Of a stretch of 64,000 nt of DNA, positions 41,880 to 49,274 are shown one piece after another. Within the stretch, counting starts at the first letter, position 1; every line of letters starts with the position of its first letter. The notes under the pieces were generated by a model that searched no databases, was not told the DNA's origin, and worked only from the letters and a program-made list of their open reading frames with translations. A program made the translations under genes and the position numbers. This stretch comes from CAWIVJ01 sp963839525 (GTDB lineage: Bacteria; Cyanobacteriota; Vampirovibrionia; Gastranaerophilales; Gastranaerophilaceae), in contig CAWIVJ010000005.1 of the NCBI GenBank assembly GCA_963839525.1, positions 186,001 through 250,000 on the forward strand. The letters are read 5' to 3'.

Positions 41880-42013
41880 TGTCATCCAGCACGAATAAAG
41901 CTTTGCGCTTAATAAACAGTTGAACACTCTGATGCGGGAGCTTTTACAACAAAACAGATCCCGCACATTTTTGATTAATGCAAGTTTACTTTGTCTTATG
42001 TTGCGGGATGACA
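41880..42013. repeat. Interspersed repeat, TGTCATCC...GGGATGACA
   Basis: Terminal inverted TGTCATCC/GGGATGACA surround about 115 nt that also contain TGATGCGGGAGC and GATCCCGCAC complementary words. It is intergenic, with relatives at 35599 and 48051. Confidence 0.65.
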
Positions 42014-42034
42014 ATAAGCATGCTGACTTGTTGC

Positions 42035-42103
42035 GTGAGAAGTGAGAAGTGAAAAGTGAGGATAAAGAACCTCTCACCTCTAACCTCTTAACTTTCACTT
42101 GTT
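42035..42103. repeat. Interspersed palindromic repeat, AGTGA type
   Basis: GTGAGAAGTGAGAAGTGAAA is followed by TCTCACCTCTAACCTC and TTTCACTT, an imperfect inverted repeat just before thrS. Confidence 0.7.
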
Positions 42104-42157
42104 TTGTCTTTTTTTAAGTGATATAAATAAGTTAAGAACGACAGAAAGAAGGCTTTT

Positions 42158-43933
42158 ATGGAAAAGAATAATGAAACGTTACATATTTTAAGACATTCAA
42201 CATCACACATTATGGCACAGGCTGTTCAAGAATTATTTCCAAGCGCTAAATTGACAATAGGTCCTGCAACAGACAGCGGATTTTATTATGATTTTGACCT
42301 TATAGACGGATATACTTTTACGGAAGAAGACCTTGCAAAAATAGAAGATAAAATGAAAGAAATTGTTAAACAAAATCTTACATTTGAAAAATACCTTATA
42401 GAAGATGTTGATGCTAAAATTGCAGACTTTAAATCTCAGGGCGAGGTTTACAAGGCTGAATTGCTGGAAGAGCATAGAAATGATAACCCTACTTTATATT
42501 TGACAAAAGATAAAGACGGAAATGTTTTGTTTAATGATCTTTGTGCCGGACCTCATGTCCCTAATACAACTTTTATTAAGCATAATGCTTTTAAATTATT
42601 GAAAGTAGCAGGTGCTTATTGGCGTGGGGACGAAAAGAACAAAATGCTTCAAAGGATTTATGCAACTGCTTTTTGGAATAAAGAAGATTTAGCAAATTAT
42701 TTAACTTTTCTGGAAGAAGCTGAAAAACGCGACCATAGAAAACTCGGAACTCAGCTTGATTTGTTCTCTATAAGAGAAGAAGTTGGAGGCGGTCTTGTGT
42801 TATGGCATCCGAATTTAACAACTGTAAGAGAAGAAATCGAAAATTACTGGCGCAGCGAACACAGAAAACGCGGTTATAAAATTGTAAATACTCCGCATCT
42901 TGCAAAATCACATCTTTGGGATATCTCAGGGCACACTTCTCATTACAGAGAAAATATGTATTTTATTCAAGATGAAGAACAAGAGTATGTTCTTAAACCC
43001 ATGAATTGCCCTTTTCATATTTTAATTTATCAGGCAAACAGGTATTCTTACCGCTCCCTGCCTTTAAGACTGGCAGAATTGGGAACCGTTTACAGAAATG
43101 AGCGCTCGGGTGCTTTAGCAGGGCTTTCAAGAGTAAAAGGATTTACACAGGATGATGCTCATATTTTTTGTACTCCCGAACAATTAATTGATGAAATTAA
43201 TTCAATTATAGATTTTGTTTCAGATACTCTTTCATTATTTAGGATGTCTTTTGAAGTTGAGCTTTCCACTCGCCCCGAGAGTTATGTGGGTACAATTGAA
43301 AACTGGGATAGGGCAGAAGAAGGTTTAAAAAAGGCTTTGGAAGTTAAAGGCTTGGAATATGAAGTCAACGAAGGTGATGGAGCATTCTATGGACCGAAAA
43401 TTGACTTTAAACTGAAAGATGCGCTCGGAAGAACATGGCAAGGCGCAACTATACAGCTTGATTTTAACTTACCGGAGAGATTTGAGCTTAAATATCAAGA
43501 CAAAGACGGTCAAATGAAAACACCTGTTATGCTTCACCGTGTAATATTTGGTTCAATGGAAAGATTCATGGGCATTTTAATCGAACATTATGCAGGAGCT
43601 TTTCCAACCTGGCTTGCCCCTGTACAAGTTTGCATCGTTCCTATCAGTAACGAAAAACATCTTGATTTTTGTGAGCAAGTCTATAAAAAATTAAATGATT
43701 TAGGTATAAGAGTTCACCTTGACGAACGTTCTGAGAGCATGAACTACAAAATCAGAGAAGCTTTGCAAGATAAGAAAATTCCTTATGTTGCGGTTATAGG
43801 GGATAAAGAAATTGAAGCAAATTCACTTGCAATTCGTGCAAGAGGAAAAGGTCAAATCGGTGTCTTCAAAATTGATGATTTTATAACAAAACTTAAAGAA
43901 GAAATTAATTCAAAAGGTAAAGTAACCGTTTAA
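42158..43933 (+). CDS. thrS: Threonyl-tRNA synthetase without N-terminal TGS domain
   Basis: ThrRS charges tRNA-Thr. The 591-aa product begins directly with the editing domain (HSTSHIMAQAV; LCAGPHVPN holds the second metal-site pair) and lacks the 60-residue TGS domain of the E. coli enzyme (642 aa). The class II core has KPMNCPFHI, FTQDDAHIF and VMLHRVIFGSMERFMG with the catalytic zinc Cys, His, His. TQLDLFSIREE and LAPVQVCIV mark later regions; the anticodon-binding domain is at about 485-591. The loss of TGS is known in other synthetases, for example some cyanobacterial ones. Confidence 0.96.
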   Translation: MEKNNETLHILRHSTSHIMAQAVQELFPSAKLTIGPATDSGFYYDFDLIDGYTFTEEDLAKIEDKMKEIVKQNLTFEKYLIEDVDAKIADFKSQGEVYKAELLEEHRNDNPTLYLTKDKDGNVLFNDLCAGPHVPNTTFIKHNAFKLLKVAGAYWRGDEKNKMLQRIYATAFWNKEDLANYLTFLEEAEKRDHRKLGTQLDLFSIREEVGGGLVLWHPNLTTVREEIENYWRSEHRKRGYKIVNTPHLAKSHLWDISGHTSHYRENMYFIQDEEQEYVLKPMNCPFHILIYQANRYSYRSLPLRLAELGTVYRNERSGALAGLSRVKGFTQDDAHIFCTPEQLIDEINSIIDFVSDTLSLFRMSFEVELSTRPESYVGTIENWDRAEEGLKKALEVKGLEYEVNEGDGAFYGPKIDFKLKDALGRTWQGATIQLDFNLPERFELKYQDKDGQMKTPVMLHRVIFGSMERFMGILIEHYAGAFPTWLAPVQVCIVPISNEKHLDFCEQVYKKLNDLGIRVHLDERSESMNYKIREALQDKKIPYVAVIGDKEIEANSLAIRARGKGQIGVFKIDDFITKLKEEINSKGKVTV

Positions 43934-43991
43934 ATAGATTAAATAAACTAATAGATGAAATATTTTTTATTTAATTGTAAATGAATCCTAA

Positions 43992-44588
43992 TTAATAATG
44001 CCTTATTGTATTCAATTTAGGACTGGCAATGAAAATATTTTCAGGAATAATCACAATAGGTTCGCCCTTATCAAAGCGGGGAATTGATGCTTTTAAAATT
44101 AACGTCTTATGGTAAAATTCTAACTGGGTTGTTACACCTCCTTCAAAAGGGTTTCTGCAATCTACCCACAATGAAATTTGATTTTTGGGATTACCATCTT
44201 CGTCAAGTACCCCTTCGATAGTATTTCTTGAAACATATTTATATAAAGCAAAAGGCTCTTTACCTTGCTCTACTCCTTGTATTACAGCTATTGTTGCATC
44301 ATAAGTAGTATTCGTCATAGATATCATTGAATCTTTTTCTTCTAAAATCTCTATAGCTTTTTTTGCTGCCGTACAAGTTGAAGGAGGAATCAAGGTCATA
44401 CCGGAATTATCTACAAGCGCTACATTAGCATTTATTTCCGCATTTAAATTGTATACAGCATTTACATCCTGCCAAAAAAGAGCAACTTCAAAAATAACCA
44501 AAGTTAAAAATATTAAAATCGGAAGAACGAAAATAAATTCTAATAAATTTTGAGCGCATTTTTTACTTATATGTTTAAAAACCTGCAT
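43992..44588 (-). CDS. TadE/TadG-like pilus-type protein
   Basis: The 198-aa product begins with a short basic leader and a hydrophobic segment (about 15-36, LLEFIFVLPILIFLTLVIFE) typical of TadE pseudopilins, including the conserved E of FVLPILIFLTLVIFE. The periplasmic part has two Cys (CTAAKKAIEI and WVDCRNPFEGG). TadE-like proteins are processed by TadV and belong to tight-adherence pili. No other tad gene lies in the window. It overlaps the preceding minus-strand gene by 22 nt. Confidence 0.7.
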   Translation of the reverse strand: MQVFKHISKKCAQNLLEFIFVLPILIFLTLVIFEVALFWQDVNAVYNLNAEINANVALVDNSGMTLIPPSTCTAAKKAIEILEEKDSMISMTNTTYDATIAVIQGVEQGKEPFALYKYVSRNTIEGVLDEDGNPKNQISLWVDCRNPFEGGVTTQLEFYHKTLILKASIPRFDKGEPIVIIPENIFIASPKLNTIRHY

Positions 44589-44938
44589 AAACTTTTTATT
44601 AAACCTTTCATACTTTCAGAATGAGGTGTTTTTACATTTTTATAGTATCTATCATAACTCTTAATAATATTTTGAGGCAAAGCTTTTCCTTCCTGTAAAA
44701 TTTGGGCTATAAATTCAAGATAATCATCCTGTTCGTCTTTGTAATCCAAATCTTTCAGCCTGAAGTCTTCATCTGCTTCCCTGTGAATAAGAGCATGATA
44801 AGCAGTTTTTATAGTTGAATCATTTATATCTTTTGGAAATCTTAAAATAGCGTCTTTGGCTGATAACGCTTCAGCTAAAACCATATAAATCAGCCTTGCA
44901 ACACTTTTTCGCTCTTCTTTATAATCTTTTTTTGACAT
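44567..44938 (-). CDS. Uncharacterised 123-aa protein between BlaI-like and TadE-like genes
   Basis: I recognise no family. The small acidic helical protein contains ARLIYMVLAEALSAKDAILRFP and repeated DE/KD words (DEDFRLKDLDYKDEQDDYLEF) with no membrane segment. It starts 9 nt after the BlaI-like gene and overlaps the TadE-like gene by 22 nt, so the three are surely co-expressed. It may be an accessory to the pilus-like gene or to the regulator. Confidence 0.65.
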   Translation of the reverse strand: MSKKDYKEERKSVARLIYMVLAEALSAKDAILRFPKDINDSTIKTAYHALIHREADEDFRLKDLDYKDEQDDYLEFIAQILQEGKALPQNIIKSYDRYYKNVKTPHSESMKGLIKSLCRFLNI

Positions 44939-44947
44939 GCTTTAGAA

Positions 44948-45289
44948 TCAAACCAAAAGATGTTCACATTCTTTTTCTATAAATCTTAGCATTTTAACAG
45001 GATTTCCGTTAAAAAATTGGCTTGAAATCATTTTCACAGCTTTTTTAGATGCTTCATCCCTATCAATAGTGCTTCTGTAAAAGAATTTTTTACCATTTCT
45101 GTATCTGACCAAAATTCCTTTTGATACTAATCTATCCATTACTGTTTTAATTGTTGTATAAGCTCTTTTAACTTCGTTGTTGCTTAATAACTCAACAATA
45201 TCCGAGATAGAAATGTTTACATCTTCATCTTGCTCTTGCAAGTTCCAAATAGAGTTCATAATTTCAATTTCAAGGATGCCATAAATCAT
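44948..45289 (-). CDS. BlaI/MecI/CopY-family repressor
   Basis: The 113-aa winged-helix protein has LEIEIMNSIWNL at the start, ISISDIVELL, then the recognition region RAYTTIKTVMDRLVSKGIL and the wing RNGKKFFYRS. This family represses beta-lactamase or copper genes and is usually partnered with a BlaR1 protease; none is visible. It heads the unit of unknown and TadE-like genes. A palindrome TGTAAAAT-A-ATTTTACA (45362-45378) in the divergent intergenic region is a candidate operator. GGAG precedes the ATG. Confidence 0.85.
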   Translation of the reverse strand: MIYGILEIEIMNSIWNLQEQDEDVNISISDIVELLSNNEVKRAYTTIKTVMDRLVSKGILVRYRNGKKFFYRSTIDRDEASKKAVKMISSQFFNGNPVKMLRFIEKECEHLLV

Positions 45290-45361
45290 ATATTTTTCTC
45301 CTTATTTAATTAAGGTAAATTGTCATTAACATATTAATCTAAACAATAATAAATTTCAAGA

Positions 45362-45378
45362 TGTAAAATAATTTTACA
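45362..45378. promoter_or_regulatory. Palindromic candidate operator between BlaI-like and 67-aa genes
   Basis: TGTAAAAT-A-ATTTTACA is an exact palindrome in the 201-nt divergent region. BlaI-type sites use TACA/TGTA half-sites, though here in the reversed order, so the assignment is tentative. Confidence 0.35.
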
Positions 45379-45439
45379 AGGTAAAAACATTATTATTTTG
45401 TTAATTTTGTAAAGATTTTTTTTTTAAAAAAAGCAATTT

Positions 45440-45469
45440 TTGAATTAAATATGTTTTTATTATTATATA
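45440..45469 (+). promoter_or_regulatory. Promoter of the 67-aa gene
   Basis: TTGAAT (45440-45445), an 18-nt spacer and TATATA (45464-45469) precede an AGAGGT ribosome site and the ATG at 45491. Confidence 0.45.
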
Positions 45470-45490
45470 TAGTTATCTAAAGAGGTAAAA

Positions 45491-45694
45491 ATGAAAGAAC
45501 AAGAATTAAATACATTAATGTCAGTTGTATCAGACCCTATCTGTAATGTGTATAAGTTTAATTCAAGAAAAGATATTGAAGAAGTCCAGCGCATAGTAAG
45601 AATTTTTAATATTGCTGAAAATCAGCACAATAAACACAGAATGCTTTCTATCAAAAATATGGCGACACTTAAACTTGTTTTGAGTAATAACTAA
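45491..45694 (+). CDS. 67-aa uncharacterised protein
   Basis: A small soluble protein (MKEQELNTLMSVVSDPICN, then VYKFNSRKDIEEVQRIVRIF and a basic tail) with no recognised domain. AGAGGTAAAA precedes the ATG and a very strong terminator follows at 45693-45747. It is divergent from the BlaI-like gene and may be its target. Confidence 0.65.
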   Translation: MKEQELNTLMSVVSDPICNVYKFNSRKDIEEVQRIVRIFNIAENQHNKHRMLSIKNMATLKLVLSNN

Positions 45695-45747
45695 GTATAA
45701 TAAAAAAGAGATCAGGCTGTAAATCTGATCTCTTTTTTATTATACTT
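45693..45747. terminator. 23-bp perfect stem terminator overlapping the rsmD promoter
   Basis: Arms 45693-45715 and 45725-45747 are exact complements with a 9-nt loop, including A6/T6 flanks, so termination could work in both directions. The right arm contains TATACT, the -10 of rsmD, and the left arm contains TATAAT. Confidence 0.85.
45741..45746 (+). promoter_or_regulatory. -10 box of rsmD, leaderless-type
   Basis: TATACT ends 6 nt before the rsmD ATG; TGTAAA at 45718-45723 is a possible -35 at 17-nt spacing. Both lie within the terminator hairpin. Confidence 0.45.
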
Positions 45748-45752
45748 TTATT

Positions 45753-46286
45753 ATGAATATAACTGCAGGAATTTATAAAGGACGCAAAGTCATTGCTCCC
45801 GATGAAAAAATAGTCCGCCCTACCTTATCTAAAATCAGGGAAAGTATTTTTAATACGCTCTTTTCAATAATTGATTTTAAAGGAAAAAGTTTTCTTGACA
45901 TGTATGCCGGCTCTGGAATTATGGGACTTGAAGCCATCTCAAGAGGATTTGGACACGTTCTTGCATTTGAAAAAAATCCGAAAGTTGCAAAAATTTTAAA
46001 CGAAAACTATAAAAGAATAGGACTTGAGCCAAATTTAATTATTGGAGACAGTTTAAAAATATCTGAAAAGCCGGATAAAAAATTCGATGTAATTTATCTC
46101 GACCCGCCCTATTTTAGCGGAATATATGAAAAAAGTCTTAAAAAAATTCAAGAAAATTCTTTATTAGAAGAAAACGGAATAATAATATTAGAACATATAA
46201 CCGACATTGCTTGGGAGAACTTAGGATTTAATCTAATCAAACAAAAAAAATACTCAAATAAATTTGTAACTTTTTTATCCTTTTAG
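45753..46286 (+). CDS. rsmD: 16S rRNA (guanine(966)-N2)-methyltransferase
   Basis: RsmD methylates G966 of 16S rRNA with SAM in the small-subunit assembly path. The 177-aa length is normal. ITAGIYKGRKVIAPDE and RPTLSKIRESIFNTL open the product, FLDMYAGSGIMGLEAISRG is the SAM loop, and YLDPPYFSGIYE holds the catalytic DPPY. The ATG has no ribosome site but a -10 box 6 nt upstream. It is convergent with the TrmB-like gene and nearly abuts it (6 nt). Confidence 0.95.
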   Translation: MNITAGIYKGRKVIAPDEKIVRPTLSKIRESIFNTLFSIIDFKGKSFLDMYAGSGIMGLEAISRGFGHVLAFEKNPKVAKILNENYKRIGLEPNLIIGDSLKISEKPDKKFDVIYLDPPYFSGIYEKSLKKIQENSLLEENGIIILEHITDIAWENLGFNLIKQKKYSNKFVTFLSF

Positions 46287-46292
46287 TAAATT

Positions 46293-47111
46293 TTAATGTA
46301 TACGATAAGATGGCTTCGTTCCCAATATTTTATCTTTTAACGATTTAAGGTTCTTTCCGTAAACTATTTTTAACGAATCTGACAAATTTTCCTCAATATC
46401 AATTAAATACATATCATGAACAATAAATTCTTTTATTAAAAAAACAATACCGGGATTTTTTGTCCAAATAACCCGTAAATTTTCAGCGTTAAATGAACTT
46501 AAATTTCCTATTATACCTTCTTCATCGTCTACTGCTAAAATTATCATTCTGCCGCCAAGATAAGTTTCAATTTCTTTAGCTAAATTATGCTCAAAAACAA
46601 GACCAAAATTGCTTTTAAAATCATCATATCCGACAATTTTGACCTCAACACCTCTATTATAAGCATCCAACAAACAGGGCTCTATAAATTTAAAATCCTG
46701 AGACCAAATCTCCATATAAATTTCTTGTTGAGCATTTTTAATTACTTCTATAATTTTTTCTCTAATATTTATCGAACCTTCAATACTCAAAATAGGCTCT
46801 GTATAATCATCTTTAACATTAGGAAGATTTTTTTCCAAAAAATCAAGCGTAGAGTTAATTTTTCGTTTAAATCTTTGAGTTAGTTCTGTCGGCTTTATGG
46901 GGATATAAGTAACCGGTTTTGAAGTAGAAGCTATAACTACTTTTTCTTTTTCTAAAGCTTTTAAAGTATCGTAGGCTCTGGATTGTGGTACATTTGCAAT
47001 TTGACTGACTTCATAGCCTGTTGCAGGGTATTTTTTGAGCAGTGCCAAGTATACCTTTGCTTCATAAGTATTAAAACCAACTTCTTTTAACTGTTCAACA
47101 ATTTTCTCCAT
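46293..47111 (-). CDS. TrmB-family transcriptional regulator
   Basis: The 272-aa product has a winged HTH at the N-terminus: KEVGFNTYEAKVYLALLK, TGYEVSQIANVPQSRAYDTL and LEKEKVVIA. A coiled-coil linker follows (about 75-95), then a phospholipase-D-like effector domain (about 110-220) with EIYMEIWSQDF. Family members bind sugars and regulate sugar transport and metabolism. It is divergent from nanE-nanK, making them likely targets. The promoter TTGCTT-17-TAAAAT lies 6 nt before the ATG, so the mRNA should be leaderless. Confidence 0.88.
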   Translation of the reverse strand: MEKIVEQLKEVGFNTYEAKVYLALLKKYPATGYEVSQIANVPQSRAYDTLKALEKEKVVIASTSKPVTYIPIKPTELTQRFKRKINSTLDFLEKNLPNVKDDYTEPILSIEGSINIREKIIEVIKNAQQEIYMEIWSQDFKFIEPCLLDAYNRGVEVKIVGYDDFKSNFGLVFEHNLAKEIETYLGGRMIILAVDDEEGIIGNLSSFNAENLRVIWTKNPGIVFLIKEFIVHDMYLIDIEENLSDSLKIVYGKNLKSLKDKILGTKPSYRIH

Positions 47112-47117
47112 TTGATT

Positions 47118-47146
47118 ATTTTAACAAGTTTTTATAATTTAAGCAA
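47118..47146 (-). promoter_or_regulatory. Promoter of the TrmB-like gene, leaderless-type
   Basis: TTGCTT (minus, 47146-47141), a 17-nt spacer and TAAAAT (47123-47118) end exactly 6 nt before the ATG. This is the cleanest example of the pattern. Confidence 0.65.
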
Positions 47147-47183
47147 AAAGAATTTACTGACTTTCTCCGGCTAAAACACAAAA

Positions 47184-47265
47184 TAAAACCGGTTTTTTCA
47201 AACCGGCTAAAAACCACGTATTAGAAGAGAGGAATTAGAGAGTGTGAACTAAAATTAAGCTCACA
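47184..47265 (-). ncRNA. Candidate small RNA upstream of the TrmB-like gene
   Basis: On the minus strand a TAAAAT box (47274-47269) leads to a hairpin (TGTGAGCT with AGTTCACA), then a pyrimidine-rich single-stranded stretch including TTCCTCTCTTC, and a terminator (CCGGTTT with AAACCGG, 47206-47189) followed by TTTTATTT. The CU-rich stretch could pair with AGAGG-type ribosome sites. It contains no sensible reading frame. There is no experimental support. Confidence 0.4.
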
Positions 47266-47358
47266 TGTATTTTATGCCACCTTTTTAAAGTTTTATAACA
47301 TTTTTTATAATTTTTTTTCATTTTTTGTTACAAATGTTAATAATAATTTTTTTTAGAG

Positions 47359-47364
47359 TACAAT
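47359..47364 (+). promoter_or_regulatory. -10 box of nanE, leaderless-type
   Basis: TACAAT ends 6 nt before the nanE ATG at 47371; the -35 is weak. No Shine-Dalgarno precedes the start. Confidence 0.45.
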
Positions 47365-47370
47365 TAAAGA

Positions 47371-48048
47371 ATGGAAATAATTAAAAAATTAAAAAATAAA
47401 GTTATTGTCTCCGTACAAGCAATGCCTGATGAACCTCTCTATAAAGAAGACTGCATAATTGCCTTAATGCAATCAGTAGTTAATGGAGGTGCAAGCGGTT
47501 TAAGAGTTGCCGGTGTACGTGACGTAAAAAATGCAAAAAAATTTTTTGATTTACCGATAATAGGTATTACAAAACCCGATAAACTTCCACACGATTGGAA
47601 AGAAATTATATATATCACTCCAACATTAAAAGATGCAGATAATTTAATCAATGCCGGTGCTGATATAATAGCTTTTGATGGAACTTTAAGAAAACGTGAA
47701 TGCCCGATCGAAGTTATGACAAAAAAAATTCATTCGGGGAAAAAGATTGCAATGGCTGACATTGCTACTTTTGAAGAAGGTTCAAAGTGTGAAAAATTTG
47801 GTGTTGACATTCTTTCAACAACTTTATCCGGTTATACCTCAGATTCTTTAACCGATTCCGATGAACCTGATTTTGAATTGCTTGAAAAATTAGTTAAAAA
47901 CACAAAACTTCCTGTTATACTGGAAGGAAGAATTTGGAAGCCATGCCAGGTTAAAAAAGCTTTTGAACTTGGGGCGCACAGTGTCGTAATCGGCTCGGCA
48001 ATTACAAGACCGCAGCTGATTACAAAAAGATTTGTTGAGACAGCATAA
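47371..48048 (+). CDS. nanE: N-acetylmannosamine-6-phosphate 2-epimerase
   Basis: NanE turns ManNAc-6-P into GlcNAc-6-P in sialic acid and ManNAc catabolism. The 225-aa product has IVSVQAMPDEPLYKED, GGASGLRVAGVRDVKNAKK, the catalytic Lys in ITKPDK, AMADIATFEEG and ILSTTLSGYT, all in family order. VILEGRIWKPCQVKKAFELG and SVVIGSAITRP end the barrel. A nanK-like ROK kinase follows at 69 nt. A divergent TrmB-type regulator lies upstream. No sialidase, NanA or NanT is seen in the window. Confidence 0.9.
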   Translation: MEIIKKLKNKVIVSVQAMPDEPLYKEDCIIALMQSVVNGGASGLRVAGVRDVKNAKKFFDLPIIGITKPDKLPHDWKEIIYITPTLKDADNLINAGADIIAFDGTLRKRECPIEVMTKKIHSGKKIAMADIATFEEGSKCEKFGVDILSTTLSGYTSDSLTDSDEPDFELLEKLVKNTKLPVILEGRIWKPCQVKKAFELGAHSVVIGSAITRPQLITKRFVETA

Positions 48049-48050
48049 AT

Positions 48051-48098
48051 TGTCATGCTGAAATTGTTCCAGCATATTACAGGTTCTTCAGGATGACA
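48051..48098. repeat. Interspersed repeat, TGTCATGCTGA type
   Basis: TGTCATGCTGAAATTGTTCC and TTCTTCAGGATGACA flank a short spacer with TTCCAGCAT between nanE and nanK. It is a member of the TGTCATCC family. Confidence 0.65.
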
Positions 48099-48117
48099 AA
48101 ATGGGCAAAGAAAGGAA

Positions 48118-48996
48118 ATGGAAAGGGAAATGAAAAAAGCACTTGCATTAGACATTGGCGGAACAAAAATTTATTACGCAATAATAGATGAAAATGGAAA
48201 AGTTTGCGGAAATATAGAAAAAAATTCAACGCCAAAAACATCCGATGAGGTTAAAAATTTGATTAAAAGTATTATCTTAAAACATGAAAAGGATATAGAT
48301 GTTGTTGGAATTTCTACTGCAGGAGCCGTAAACAATGAAAATTCAAAAGTTATAAGCTCAACCGGAAATCTTCCTAAAGGTTATAATCAAATTGATTTCC
48401 AATCGCTGACAGATAAAAAAGTCTTCGTTGAAAATGATGCAAATGCGGCTGCCTGGGCAGAGCATATTCTGGGTGCTTCTAAAAATTGTGCTTATTCTAT
48501 TATGATAACCCTTGGAACTGGAGTAGGCGGAGGTATAATTTTAGCTGACAAATTATTTAAAGGTAAATCAGGCGGTGCAGGTGAAATGCATTTTAAAATT
48601 TCTACAGATAATCGCCGTAAGTGTTCTTGCGGAATGTGGGATTGCTTTGAAGCTTACGCATCAGGAACAGGGCTTAAGATTACAGCAGAAGAAATGCTTG
48701 GAAATGTCAATGTAACAACTTATGATGTAGTACAGGGTGTAAAAGAAGGCAATAAAGAAATGCAACTGGTTCTTGACAAATGGCAAAATGACATTTTAGC
48801 AGGTTTAGTCGGTCTGGCAAACATCTTTGATCCCAATTGCATCGTTCTTTCAGGTTCAATGGCAGAATTTGTTGATACAGAATTTTTAGAAAAGAAAATT
48901 AATTCAGAAATTGTAACAGCTCCAACTAAAGTATTCAAAGCAACAACAGGAAATCATGCTGGAATGATTGGCGCAGCTTTATTGGCATTAAAATAG
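48118..48996 (+). CDS. nanK: ROK-family sugar kinase, probable N-acetylmannosamine kinase
   Basis: ROK kinases phosphorylate sugars with ATP. The 292-aa product has LALDIGGTKIYYAIID (phosphate-1 motif), GISTAGAV, VFVENDANAAAWAEH, ITLGTGVGGGII and the zinc motif CSCGMWDCFEAYASG, which keeps the three usual cysteines and the nearby His/Glu pattern. GlcNAc/ManNAc and glucose kinases are hard to tell apart by sequence; the nanE neighbour favours ManNAc. The start at 48118 or 48130 is uncertain, both having AAAGG-like sites close to the ATG. Confidence 0.82.
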   Translation: MEREMKKALALDIGGTKIYYAIIDENGKVCGNIEKNSTPKTSDEVKNLIKSIILKHEKDIDVVGISTAGAVNNENSKVISSTGNLPKGYNQIDFQSLTDKKVFVENDANAAAWAEHILGASKNCAYSIMITLGTGVGGGIILADKLFKGKSGGAGEMHFKISTDNRRKCSCGMWDCFEAYASGTGLKITAEEMLGNVNVTTYDVVQGVKEGNKEMQLVLDKWQNDILAGLVGLANIFDPNCIVLSGSMAEFVDTEFLEKKINSEIVTAPTKVFKATTGNHAGMIGAALLALK

Positions 48997-49046
48997 ATTA
49001 AATATAAAAACTCTTAACTCTTTCAACTAAGGTATAAGGTTAAAAC

Positions 49047-49271
49047 ATGGGAAAATCTAAAAGACGAATTCTTCACAAGGGAATAAATAATAAAATCTCA
49101 AATCTTAAGCGCGAAGATGTCTTAAAAGATGTTGTGAAAGCTTGTAATGAGAAAAAAATTGATAACTCAATAAAAGATTTAATTTTGCTTTTCGGATTTT
49201 CGGCAGAAGAATTGCTTGAAGCAGGTGCTCAATACGAGGATGTAGTGGGACTAAAAGCGCTTTTAGTCTAA
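49047..49271 (+). CDS. 74-aa uncharacterised basic protein
   Basis: This small soluble protein (GKSKRRILHKGINNKISNLK then a helical acidic half ending DLILLFGFSAEELLEAGAQY) has no recognised domain. It follows nanK by 50 nt on the same strand, perhaps as a third gene of that operon. Its stop nearly abuts the convergent kdsB stop (3 nt). Confidence 0.55.
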   Translation: MGKSKRRILHKGINNKISNLKREDVLKDVVKACNEKKIDNSIKDLILLFGFSAEELLEAGAQYEDVVGLKALLV

Positions 49272-49274
49272 ATT

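Larger units (their letters stand above)
41739..42157. other. Repeat-rich intergenic region upstream of thrS
   Basis: Apart from two interspersed repeats (41880-42013 and 42035-42103) this stretch shows no gene. I see no T-box leader for thrS: no clear stem I, specifier or AGGGTGGNACCGCG element. Confidence 0.6.

Noticed and set aside
41739..42157. T-box leader of thrS
   Set aside because: No AGGGTGGNACCGCG-like word or stem I; inverted repeats here are interspersed elements.
47371..48048. Barrel enzyme first read as ThiE-like
   Set aside because: The motif order (AMADIATFEEG, TTLSGYT) is that of NanE, and the neighbour is a NanK-like kinase.
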